Assembly (NCBI GenBank): GCA_015486505.1
Contig: WFRP01000173.1
Span: 1-22,603, forward strand
Reading direction: 5' to 3'
DNA length: 22,603 nucleotides
Source of the DNA: Pseudomonadota bacterium
GTDB lineage: Bacteria; Desulfobacterota; Anaeroferrophillalia; Anaeroferrophillales; Tharpellaceae
Made by a program: the position numbers and the translations under genes
Shown: positions 1-6,796 of the stretch, piece after piece
Layout of the letters: each line of letters begins with the position of its first letter
Position numbering within the stretch: the stretch's first letter is position 1
Notes under the pieces: generated by a model
What the model was told of the DNA's origin: nothing
What the model saw: the letters and a program-made list of their open reading frames with translations, nothing else
Database searches by the model: none

Positions 1-124
1 GCACCAAAAAACAAGATTTAATAATCAGAAAATGTTCTGATAAGAGTACTTATTTGCGCCCAACGGAAGTGCCCCCGGGTGCGGGCCGCAAGGCCCTGTT
101 TGGGTTGCGGGTTTGTTCCCGCAT
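1..124 (-). repeat. R repeat, copy 1 (cut by window edge)
   Basis: This is a minus-oriented unit of the dispersed R family, missing its TAGTACCTTACAGG end because the window starts inside it. It shows the paired TCAGAA/TTCTGA and ATAAG/CTTAT hairpins, one 24-26 bp GC module, the GGGCC/GGCCC hairpin and the terminal TGCGGG/CCCGCA hairpin. It joins copy 2 head-to-tail through TTAG. Confidence 0.9.
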
Positions 125-271
125 TAGTACCTTACAGGTTATTTTCTGCACCAAAAAACAAGATTTAATAATCAGAAAATGTTCTGATAAGAGTACTTAT
201 TTGCGCCCAACGGAAGTGCCCCCGGGTGCGGGCCGAAAACTTTCTTTTGGGTTGCGGGTTTGTTCCCGCAT
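125..271 (-). repeat. R repeat, copy 2 (full unit)
   Basis: This is a complete minus-oriented unit running from TAGTACCTTACAGG to the TTCCCGCA end. It is the long type A form, with a long-range ATTTTCTG/CAGAAAAT stem and one 24-26 bp GC module. The second hairpin is the AAAACTTTC variant rather than GGGCC/GGCCC. Direct tandem of copies 1 and 3. Confidence 0.92.
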
Positions 272-319
272 TAGTACCTTACAGGTTATTTTCGGTTTGA
301 AAAACAAGAAAATAACCTG
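272..319 (-). repeat. R repeat, copy 3 (solo end hairpin)
   Basis: Only the TAGTACC end of an R unit is present. It folds back as a perfect 12-bp inverted repeat, CAGGTTATTTTC (282-293) against GAAAATAACCTG (308-319), with a 14-nt loop. The GC hairpins and ATAAG hairpin are missing. Its edge coincides with the start of the IS91-type remnant. Confidence 0.85.
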
Positions 320-321
320 AT

Positions 322-597
322 ACCGGAGCTCTAAGTTTTGATAAGCGTCATTGGCGTGCCGCCAATAAAAATTTTCTTTTCCGACGGGATTCACTTGCCA
401 AAGAATTCAAAAAACTTTTCCTGGATGCAATTAATGAAAATCTCGGAAGTTTATCCTGCTCCGAAGATACAATCCTAAATCTCAGGAAAGCCCGAGCCAA
501 AAAGTGGAACGTTTATGCAAAAAAATCGTTTGCCGGATCAAGTAACACCGCCGCACTTTACCGGGCTGAGAGTGATTACCAGGGGTTTTCGGTTTAA
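322..597 (+). pseudogene. IS91-family (Y2 HUH) transposase fragment
   Basis: An open frame without a start codon encodes about 91 residues that I recognise as the middle of an IS91/IS801-type transposase. The order GALSFDKRHW, then KNFLFRRDSLAKEFKKLFLDA, then KKWNVYAKKSFAGS matches the family pattern GGLSxDxxHW, FLFPVxxLSxxFRxKFLxxL, WVVYxKxPFGGP. The N-terminal zinc-ribbon and HUH part and the tyrosine-containing C-terminal part are absent. After SFAGS the similarity stops, and the frame ends at TAA 595-597. It is a relic, truncated at its 5' side exactly where R copy 3 begins. The family call is from remembered motif pattern, not a search. Confidence 0.7.
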
Positions 598-643
598 GGA
601 TACCGCGGTAGTGATTTTTCAAATAAAGGTCAGGATTTACAAC

Positions 644-2353
644 TCAGTGGTCAAAATGTAAGCGCAGGATACTATTTTCGCCCTGGCGTTCAATTACACA
701 ACGGTCGGCATATTTCTGCACCATAAACATCGACATCTTCACAAAACTCTTTTCATCGGTCAGATCGTCAATCGCCGGCAGGGATTCGGCTCGGGCCGGA
801 GAGACTCCGGGATAGGATATGCCGACATCAAGATTAAACTCGTCAAACCGGGCTTTCATGGTCACCGGGACGGCATTGCCATTGAGCATAATTATCGCCT
901 CCAGCGCTTCGCAGATCGCAGAAGCGGCCTTATGAATCACCTCATGCCGGGCGCCCCAGAAACCGCCCTGCTTTTCCATAAAATTAAAAACTTCATCGGT
1001 AAAACCGGCTCCCGGTTCAAGTTTCAGGGTCGCGCTCTGGGCAATGCCGATCCGGAACAATAGATTGAGAATCAGCGCCAAAATAGTTGATGCCGCCAGC
1101 GATGAACTTACTTCCGGAGCCAGCCAGGCCGGGGCCTGGCTATATATACCGGGCACGATATCGATGCTCAAACCGAAAATAATTGAAAGCCCGACGACAA
1201 AGGTTTTGCGCCCGTCCATCATCCGCGACATAATTATCTGGATTCCGGCAACCACCATAAAACTTAAAGCAAAAAGCAGGGTCGCCCCCAGCACCGGCGA
1301 CGGCATCAAGGCAAAAACAACCGAAGCTTTCGGGAAAAATGAGAGCACGATCAGAACCCCGCCGATCCAGACGGCGATAATCCGGCTGGTCGCGCCGGTA
1401 CCGATTGAAAGCCCGATATTGCTGGATGAGGTCGACTGGCCGAAACCGCCGGCGAGCCCGGCAACCAGCGCGCTGATACCGTCGGCAAGAATCCCCCTGC
1501 TGACGTTACCCATATCCGGGCGCTTCCATTTGGCATCATTGATCCGCTGACAGGTAGTCAGATCGCCGACGGTTTTCAGGGTTGAGCAAAGAACCGCGAC
1601 CAGAAAAGGGGCCAGCAGCGCGATATCGAAAGACCAGCCCGGATGACCGGTTAACGGCAGAGAAAACCAGGGGACGACGAAATCGGCCGCCATTTTCTCA
1701 AGATCAAAAAGCCCGAATAAGGCCGCCAGAAAATAGCCGACGACCATGCCGATCAGGGCGCAGAAAAGTTTGGCTTTGCCTTTACCCCAGACATTCAGGG
1801 TAATCATGGTAGCCAGAGTCAAAAGGCCCGTGCAGAGAGCGGGCAGAGAAACAACCGAACCGGAATCACCCCCCATCACAAAAAAATTCTTACAGGCGAC
1901 CTTGATGACAGTCAGTCCGACCATCATCACGATTACCCCGGTCACCTCAGCCGGAAACAGCGCCCTCAAATGACGCATAACCCTGGAAAGGATACCCTCA
2001 AAAATCGAGGCCGCCAGCGTCATGCCGAACACCAGGGAAAGACCGCCGGTTTTGGCCGCCAGCATGGTTGCCGACAAATACGAAGGGCCGCAAACCTCGG
2101 GACAGAGAAAACCGGAACCGGCCGGTCCCTTCCTGAGCGACTGGACAATCACGCCGATGCCCCCGGCCAGCATCGAAGCCGATACGAAACGCACGGCATC
2201 GTGCATACTGCCGCCGATCTCCCGGACAATAATCACCGGGAAGAGAAAGCCGATGCAAATTACACTGATATGCTGCAAGGCCAGAAAAAAAGTAATTACA
2301 GCCGGGGGCCGGTCCTCAAGACCATAAACAAGGTTTGCCGGTTTCTGAGCCAT
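644..2353 (-). CDS. NCS2 family uracil/xanthine permease
   Basis: This 569-residue protein is a nucleobase:cation symporter-2 (SLC23-like) permease that would import uracil or a purine such as xanthine across the inner membrane. Residues about 20-435 are a chain of hydrophobic helices. It carries the family's CGPSYLSA segment (88-95) and the substrate-loop segment GFGQSTSSSNIGLSIGTG (303-320). Residues 440-569 form an extra soluble domain that most family members of about 430-480 residues lack. The start is well fixed by GGAGGA just upstream of the ATG. It is monocistronic here: R copy 4 lies upstream, and nothing on the same strand follows it in the window. The substrate cannot be decided from sequence. 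Confidence 0.9.
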   Translation of the reverse strand: MAQKPANLVYGLEDRPPAVITFFLALQHISVICIGFLFPVIIVREIGGSMHDAVRFVSASMLAGGIGVIVQSLRKGPAGSGFLCPEVCGPSYLSATMLAAKTGGLSLVFGMTLAASIFEGILSRVMRHLRALFPAEVTGVIVMMVGLTVIKVACKNFFVMGGDSGSVVSLPALCTGLLTLATMITLNVWGKGKAKLFCALIGMVVGYFLAALFGLFDLEKMAADFVVPWFSLPLTGHPGWSFDIALLAPFLVAVLCSTLKTVGDLTTCQRINDAKWKRPDMGNVSRGILADGISALVAGLAGGFGQSTSSSNIGLSIGTGATSRIIAVWIGGVLIVLSFFPKASVVFALMPSPVLGATLLFALSFMVVAGIQIIMSRMMDGRKTFVVGLSIIFGLSIDIVPGIYSQAPAWLAPEVSSSLAASTILALILNLLFRIGIAQSATLKLEPGAGFTDEVFNFMEKQGGFWGARHEVIHKAASAICEALEAIIMLNGNAVPVTMKARFDEFNLDVGISYPGVSPARAESLPAIDDLTDEKSFVKMSMFMVQKYADRCVIERQGENSILRLHFDH

Positions 2354-2484
2354 CCTCTCCTCCTTCCAAGTCTTTTTTGCGAATGCGGCCGTAATGACGC
2401 GCCCGTAAATTGTCGCGCGGCGAGCAATAAAACATTGTCAACATTCAGGTTATTGTGATAGTTTAGGCGAAATTCATTTGCTGA

Positions 2485-2680
2485 TGCGGGAACAACCCCC
2501 GCAACCCAGAAAAAAGTTACCGGCCCGTACCCGGGGGCAATCCGCTGGTCGCACCCCAAGGGCAATCCGTTGGGCGCACCCCGGGGGCAATCCGTTGGGC
2601 GCAAATAAGTACTCTTATCAGAACATTTTCTGACTGTTAAATCTTGTTTTTTGGTGCAGAAAATAACCTGTAAGGTACTA
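2485..2680 (+). repeat. R repeat, copy 4 (three GC modules)
   Basis: This full plus-oriented unit runs from TGCGGGAACA to GGTACTA and is the longest here, because the 24-26 bp module (ACCC...GGGCAATCCG...TGG) occurs three times in tandem between 2526 and 2601. It is type A, with the ATTTTCTG/CAGAAAAT stem. It lies between the divergent permease and amine oxidase genes. The rest of 2354-2763 shows no further feature I can support. Confidence 0.92.
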
Positions 2681-2763
2681 ACCAGTCAACTTCAATAACT
2701 ACAACATATCAATCTCTTTCTTCAAGCAATTTTTCACTCAATATCATTCCGGAAATTTTCAAT

Positions 2764-3834
2764 ATGACGATAGAAACAGTTGACACCTTGATTATCGGCG
2801 GCGGTCTGAGCGGCATTTACGCAGCTTATCTTTTGACCCGGAAAGCTGAATCTTTTATCCTTCTTGAAGCCCGGAAACGGCTGGGCGGCCGGATACTTAG
2901 CCCGGAAGAACAAGGTTTCTTTACGGATCTGGGACCCTCCTGGTACTGGCCGGCAATTCACCCGAAAACGGCCCGGCTCATATCATATCTAAAACTTGAC
3001 GGCTATCGCCAGTTCGAAGAGGGATTTGGTCGTTTTCAGAGTGTCAGCGGCGCGGTCGAGACCGTCAGCGGTTACGCTAACGAGCCGCAATCCTGGCGCC
3101 TTGAGGGCGGAATGTTCGTGCTGATTGAAAGGCTCTGTCGGACGATTCCCCGAAAACGCCTGCGGCTCAATCATCCGGTTTGCGGCATTGAAAAATCCGG
3201 CAACGAAGTTCTGGTGAATGTCGGCGCTTTGGAACAGGAACCGCAGGCCCGATTCAAGGCCAGAAAAGTAATCCTGGCGCTGCCGCCGCGGCTGATCGCA
3301 TCGACCATTCTTTTTACCCCCGACCTGGCCCCGGATTTAACCCAGGCTATGCTCAAAATCGGCACCTGGATGGCGGGTCAGGCGAAATTTTACGCCCTTT
3401 ATGACGAACCTTTCTGGCGCCGGGCCGGACTTTCAGGCCAGGCTTTCAGTCAACGCGGGCCGCTGGGTGAGATTCATGACGGCTCCAACAATAAAAAAGC
3501 CCCCTACGGCTTGACCGGTTTTATCGGCATTCCGGCGGTCCAGCGCCGGGATGAAGAGTTATTGACTAAAGCCATTCTCGAACAACTGGCTCTTTTCTAC
3601 GGTGAGCCGGCGGCCCGGCCAACCGCGTTTTTCTATAAAGACTGGGCCCGGGAAAAATTTACGGCGACCCGGCTGGATCAGCCGCCCATGTACAGCCATC
3701 CGCTCTACGCGCCGCCGGCCGGACAAACCTCATTCTGGAACAAGCTTATCCATTTTGCCGGCACGGAAACGGCGCCGCAGCATGGCGGCTACCTGGAAGG
3801 CGCGCTGACGGCGGCCGCGCGGGCGGTGCAATAA
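2764..3834 (+). CDS. FAD-dependent amine oxidase-like protein
   Basis: This 356-residue flavoprotein resembles the monoamine oxidase/NAD(P)-binding Rossmann group. The N-terminus has the dinucleotide-binding fold LIIGGGLSGIYAAYLL (9-24), an acidic residue E35 closing the second strand, and the GGRI turn at 41-44. The C-terminus carries the FAD-contact segment FAGTETAPQHGGYLEGAL, typical of flavin amine oxidases. It is shorter than the usual 430-480 residues, so the substrate domain is reduced. The substrate is unknown; amine oxidation is the family guess. It stands alone, converges with pyrF, and has R copy 4 about 80 bases upstream. Only a weak ribosome site (CCGGAAA) precedes the ATG. Confidence 0.82.
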   Translation: MTIETVDTLIIGGGLSGIYAAYLLTRKAESFILLEARKRLGGRILSPEEQGFFTDLGPSWYWPAIHPKTARLISYLKLDGYRQFEEGFGRFQSVSGAVETVSGYANEPQSWRLEGGMFVLIERLCRTIPRKRLRLNHPVCGIEKSGNEVLVNVGALEQEPQARFKARKVILALPPRLIASTILFTPDLAPDLTQAMLKIGTWMAGQAKFYALYDEPFWRRAGLSGQAFSQRGPLGEIHDGSNNKKAPYGLTGFIGIPAVQRRDEELLTKAILEQLALFYGEPAARPTAFFYKDWAREKFTATRLDQPPMYSHPLYAPPAGQTSFWNKLIHFAGTETAPQHGGYLEGALTAAARAVQ

Positions 3835-3875
3835 AAACTGGAGAGGGGGACCGGAGAAATTATTTAACCCGGCTG

Positions 3876-4688
3876 TTACCGGAAACTGTTAATTAAATCG
3901 CGCAATTCAAGCGCCGCCAGCCGAGCGGCTGCGGCAAAGCCTGAGCCGGAATCAGCATAAATAATGCCCCGGGATGAATTGATCACCAAACCCAATCCCC
4001 GGGAATCAAGCCCGGCTTGCAAGACCGCTTTAACATCACCGCCCTGGGCCCCGATTCCGGGAACCAGCAGCGGGATAGCGCCGACAACTTCACGGACCCG
4101 GGCGAGTTCCCGCGGCCAGGTGGCGCCGACCACCAGCAGGATATTATGATTTTTATTCCAGGAATTTGCCGCCAGGCGGGCAAGTTTAAGGTATAAGGCT
4201 TCGCCGCCGACATCAAGCCCCTGCAGATCCGCGCCCCCGGGATTTGAAGTCCGGCAGAGAATTATAACGCCTTTATCGGCATAATCGAGAAAGGGAGTCA
4301 GTGAATCTCCGCCAAGATAGGGATTGACAGTAACCGCATCCGCCTGATAACGTTCGAAGGCTTCAACCGCGTATTTCGCCGCCGTACTGCCGATATCCCC
4401 GCGCTTGGCATCAAGAATGACCGGAATATCGGGACAGGTTCTGTTTATGTAGCGAATAGTCGCCTCAAGCTCCGCCTCCGCGCCCAGAGCGGCGTAATGC
4501 GCAATCTGCGGTTTATAAGCACAAACCAGATCGGCGGTCGCGTCAATCAAAGCGCGGTTAAATTGAAAAAAAGGCTCGGCTGCCGCGCGGCATAGCTGCG
4601 GCAAACGCGCCATATCCGGGTCCAGGCCGACACATAAAAGTGTGTTATTTTTTTGTTGCCGCGACTCCAGTTTTTCGATAAAATTCAT
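3876..4688 (-). CDS. pyrF: orotidine 5'-phosphate decarboxylase (subfamily 2)
   Basis: PyrF converts OMP to UMP, the last step of de novo pyrimidine synthesis. The 270-residue length fits subfamily 2, which is longer than the E. coli type of about 240. Seen in the sequence: CVGLDPD (19-25), the substrate-binding AYKPQ (57-61) and the catalytic DAKRGDIG (93-100) with its Asp-Lys-Asp triad. The C-terminal half has VPGIGAQGG and the NSSRGI phosphate-binding segment. The start is supported by GGAGGT seven bases upstream of the ATG. It diverges from the 3D lipoprotein gene and converges with the amine oxidase gene, so it is probably transcribed alone. Confidence 0.96.
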   Translation of the reverse strand: MNFIEKLESRQQKNNTLLCVGLDPDMARLPQLCRAAAEPFFQFNRALIDATADLVCAYKPQIAHYAALGAEAELEATIRYINRTCPDIPVILDAKRGDIGSTAAKYAVEAFERYQADAVTVNPYLGGDSLTPFLDYADKGVIILCRTSNPGGADLQGLDVGGEALYLKLARLAANSWNKNHNILLVVGATWPRELARVREVVGAIPLLVPGIGAQGGDVKAVLQAGLDSRGLGLVINSSRGIIYADSGSGFAAAARLAALELRDLINSFR

Positions 4689-4764
4689 CTTGCAACCTCC
4701 ACGATAATAACCGGTTGAACCGGCCTCTGAACCTGACCGGAGATAAAAAAAACGGTGTCATTTT

Positions 4765-5286
4765 ATGAACAGTAAAAATACGCTGAAATACGGGATTTTC
4801 ATTCTCTGCACGCTTTTTCTTACAACTTCTTTATGTAGCTGCGCTGGCCGGGGCCGGCCGTTCAAAGCCCAAACCACCGCCTATTGCGGCTGCGGCAAAT
4901 GCTGCGGCTGGGAACGCGGCAGCTGGAAATTCCTTAAACTTGATTTCTGGAACCGCTATATCACAGCCGGAAAAAATAAAGGAAAAAAATACAGCGGCCT
5001 GACCTCCAGCGGCACGGTACCCCGGGAACCAAATCCCGGGCTTTTCAAACGCCCCTGGTATATCCTGTTTCCCTGGCTCTGGTTTCCCCACGACGGCACT
5101 CTGGCCGCGGATACCCGTTATCATCCGTTCGGCAGCCGCTTTTATATCCCCGGTTACGGCTACGGCACGGTTGAAGACCACGGTTCCGCCATCAAGGGAA
5201 AAAACCGCTTTGACCTCTATTTCGATTCCCACGAAAAAGCTTTGCAATGGGGCCGAAAGAATCTTGATATTTATCAGGTTGATTAA
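4765..5286 (+). CDS. 3D-domain (Asp-Asp-Asp) lipoprotein, cell-wall related
   Basis: This 173-residue protein starts with a short charged stretch and a hydrophobic signal segment (about 9-25) ending in L-C-S-C, a plausible lipobox with C26 as the lipid-modified cysteine. A Cys cluster follows (CGCGKCC, 41-47). The C-terminal part is a 3D domain with the three aspartates D116 (AADT), D138 (VEDHG) and D150 (RFDLYF), as in the MltA/YuiC type barrel of peptidoglycan-cleaving enzymes. An envelope-anchored cell-wall hydrolase or transglycosylase role is inferred from the family. No good ribosome site lies at normal spacing; GGAG sits about 25 bases upstream, so translation may be weak or the start imperfect. 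Confidence 0.85.
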   Translation: MNSKNTLKYGIFILCTLFLTTSLCSCAGRGRPFKAQTTAYCGCGKCCGWERGSWKFLKLDFWNRYITAGKNKGKKYSGLTSSGTVPREPNPGLFKRPWYILFPWLWFPHDGTLAADTRYHPFGSRFYIPGYGYGTVEDHGSAIKGKNRFDLYFDSHEKALQWGRKNLDIYQVD

Positions 5287-5308
5287 ATTTACAAAATGTA
5301 TTATGTTA

Positions 5309-5335
5309 CTGTTATTGGCAAACTGCCAATAACAG
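5309..5335. promoter_or_regulatory. 12-bp perfect palindrome
   Basis: CTGTTATTGGCA (5309-5320) and TGCCAATAACAG (5324-5335) form a perfect 12-bp inverted repeat with a 3-nt spacer, between the 3D lipoprotein gene and the small TGA-containing ORF. No T-run follows directly, so it is a poor intrinsic terminator. It could be an operator or an RNA hairpin in the leader of the small ORF. Confidence 0.5.
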
Positions 5336-5379
5336 GTTATGTTTGAGTAAGTAAACCGGAAAATTGATGGAGAAATAAC

Positions 5380-5568
5380 ATGAAAGGAATATTGATTTTT
5401 GTCGGGATCATTTTTGCCTGGTATCTGCTGCAGGCCCATATCCTGCCGCGCATGGGGGTTGCCACCTGAATGCGCCCCGCCTGCCAGGAGGCCGGAAAAA
5501 AGAAAAACACCACGCTCAAGAACCCAATCAAACAGAATCAGCCCCCGGACGGGAGCGCAAAGAGGTAA
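5380..5568 (+). CDS. candidate 62-residue membrane selenoprotein (in-frame TGA)
   Basis: ATG at 5380 follows a GGAGA ribosome site. The first 29 codons encode one membrane helix and a short LPRMGVAT tail, then TGA at 5467-5469. The same frame continues for 32 more codons to TAA at 5566-5568, only six bases before the next gene's ATG. The residues after the TGA are MRPACQEAGKKK, so read as selenocysteine the protein carries U30 and C35, a U-x4-C pair next to the membrane. The tail is basic and hydrophilic. A GC hairpin (5476-5495) follows the TGA. If TGA is a plain stop, this is a 29-residue single-helix protein and the next 105 bases are unexplained. I know no function. The helix and start are more certain than the recoding. 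Confidence 0.5.
5476..5495 (+). promoter_or_regulatory. hairpin just after in-frame TGA (SECIS-like candidate)
   Basis: GCCT (5479-5482) pairs with AGGC (5489-5492) around the loop GCCAGG. A C-C mismatch and two more C-G pairs extend the stem to 5476-5495. The loop begins with G, as bacterial SECIS elements usually require, and lies 13 bases after the TGA, slightly closer than in E. coli fdhF. The loop lacks the usual G-U pair, so this is weak support. Confidence 0.3.
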
Positions 5569-5574
5569 ACCCGA

Positions 5575-6003
5575 ATGACTCACAGTGATGCCGGTAATTA
5601 CGCGGCCAAACACAAGAACCAGTCCCTCCCGGCTGAACTTGAAGCTATGATTAACGCGACTCAAGCGGAAAATCGTTTGAGCTGCAAACAGGCCCATAAG
5701 ATTGCCGAAAACTCCGGATTCAGCCCGGGAGAGGTCGGCCGGGTTGCCGATCTTATGGAAATTCGTCTCACCGCCTGCCAACTCGGCCTTTTCGGGCATG
5801 GACGCAAGGAAAAGATTAAGGCGGCCTCAAACCCGGAGGCCAAACTTGTTAAAGCTCTGCGGGAAAAACTTGAAGACGGCCGTCTGTCCTGCCGGGCGGC
5901 CTGGCAAATCGCAGATGAATTTAATCTGCCGAAAACCACCATCACCGCGACCTGCGAAACCGAAGATATCAAGATCACGCCCTGTCAACTCGGAGCGTTC
6001 TGA
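5575..6003 (+). CDS. tandem CQLG-motif protein, function unknown
   Basis: This 142-residue soluble protein is an internal duplication. Residues 34-74 (RLSCKQAHKIA ... VADLMEIRLTACQLGLFG) and 103-142 (RLSCRAAWQIA ... CETEDIKITPCQLGAF) align along their length. Each copy has an early Cys, a helical AxxIA segment, and ends in I-x-(I/L)-T-x-C-Q-L-G-x-F. The pattern resembles a small helical DNA- or metal-related module. I recall CQLG-ended proteins in deltaproteobacteria near molybdenum cofactor genes, and moaE is the convergent neighbour here, but no function is established by the sequence. GAGGT upstream of the ATG is the ribosome site and overlaps the end of the TGA-containing ORF, suggesting co-transcription. 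Confidence 0.75.
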   Translation: MTHSDAGNYAAKHKNQSLPAELEAMINATQAENRLSCKQAHKIAENSGFSPGEVGRVADLMEIRLTACQLGLFGHGRKEKIKAASNPEAKLVKALREKLEDGRLSCRAAWQIADEFNLPKTTITATCETEDIKITPCQLGAF

Positions 6004-6062
6004 AAAACCGCGCCCGACCCCGGATTCTAAGCTCAATAACCGCCCAACACCTTTAAGTTTAA

Positions 6063-6482
6063 TCAGGGCAGTTCTTTAAGCGCGATGAGACGCTCTTTTT
6101 TTATCTCATCAACAATCCAGGCGCAGGCCTTAAAGGCGTCGTTGCGGGTGGCGGCGGAACAGATCACCAGAAGCACGTCGCCGCCGCGTTCGACTTCACC
6201 CAAACGATGGAGAATATAGATCCGATGCAAAAGAAATTTCCAACCCGCGTCCTGCGCGATATTCCGCAGACCTGAGCAAACATCATCGACTAAAGCGTTA
6301 AGGCTGACAATGCGAAAATCCGGCAGTACCTTGCCCGGATATTTAACCCGGCCATGATGCATCACCACGGTACCGGTGGCATCAGACTCACCGGCAACAA
6401 ACTGCGCGTAGATTTCGTCAACAATAAAATTGTCGGTTGCCAGCGCCACTTCAATATCCGCTTCTTTTCCAACCTGTCCCAT
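6063..6482 (-). CDS. moaE: molybdopterin synthase catalytic subunit MoaE
   Basis: MoaE transfers sulfur from MoaD thiocarboxylate onto precursor Z (cPMP) to make molybdopterin, in the cytoplasm. The 139-residue protein carries HHGRVK (42-47), equivalent to the HxGxVR segment, HRLGEVERGD (92-101) and the C-terminal DEIKKE with the catalytic lysines. I chose ATG 6482-6480 rather than the GTG one codon earlier, because GGAGGG lies six bases upstream and the ATG overlaps the HNH gene's stop as TGATG, a translational coupling arrangement. No moaD lies beside it, so the small subunit must be elsewhere. Last gene of a kdsB-HNH-moaE run on the minus strand. Confidence 0.9.
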   Translation of the reverse strand: MGQVGKEADIEVALATDNFIVDEIYAQFVAGESDATGTVVMHHGRVKYPGKVLPDFRIVSLNALVDDVCSGLRNIAQDAGWKFLLHRIYILHRLGEVERGGDVLLVICSAATRNDAFKACAWIVDEIKKERLIALKELP

Positions 6483-6766
6483 CACAGACCCTCCAGAATC
6501 ATCTCCACAGGTGTTTTATACTGCTTTCGATTATTACACTCCTTACAGCAGGGAACCACATTCCCCTTGACACTGCGCCCGCCGCGAGCCACCGGCACGA
6601 TATGATCCATCGTCAACTCAGCGGCCGGAAACTGCCGGCCGCAATAGTGACAGACACCCTTCTGCAATAAGCGCTGCCAATACTGACTGCCCCGCAGCCG
6701 CCGGGCCTTCGCCCGTTCCCGCTTGATGTGGGATTCATTTTTATCAATTTCAAACCAGTCACTCAT
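6482..6766 (-). CDS. small HNH endonuclease-family protein
   Basis: This 94-residue protein has a basic N-terminal third and an HNH (zinc-supported beta-beta-alpha metal) nuclease fold: CHYC (39-42), DHIVPVARGG (54-63) and CCKECNNRK (73-81). H55 with the distal Asn residues forms the putative active site, and the two CxxC pairs bind structural zinc. Such stand-alone HNH proteins are common, and their targets are mostly unknown. It is not next to a phage or restriction module. It lies 30 bases after kdsB and overlaps moaE by the TGATG junction, so it is probably co-expressed with them. The upstream ribosome site is weak. Confidence 0.85.
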   Translation of the reverse strand: MSDWFEIDKNESHIKRERAKARRLRGSQYWQRLLQKGVCHYCGRQFPAAELTMDHIVPVARGGRSVKGNVVPCCKECNNRKQYKTPVEMILEGL

Positions 6767-6796
6767 AAATTCTCAAATAATACCAATAAATTGAGG

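Noticed and set aside
1..271. Tandem R units considered as a CRISPR array
   Set aside because: Units are 108-196 bp, directly adjacent without unique spacers, scattered at many loci, and no cas gene is present.
54..320. An 88-residue open frame (and similar ones at 2296-2604, 7787-8023, 17246-17479 and 22231-22599)
   Set aside because: These are translations of the R repeat and the MITE-like element. The same peptide fragments (such as RISTLQVIF) recur wherever the repeat does, in both orientations, with no ribosome site or family similarity.
1044..1550. A 168-residue open frame antisense to the permease gene
   Set aside because: It lies wholly inside the well-supported NCS2 permease gene, has no recognisable motif and no ribosome site.
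4831..5799. A 322-residue open frame on the minus strand
   Set aside because: It runs antisense to the 3D lipoprotein and the start of the CQLG gene, both of which have clear motifs. Its composition is that of a GC-rich shadow frame with no recognisable domain.
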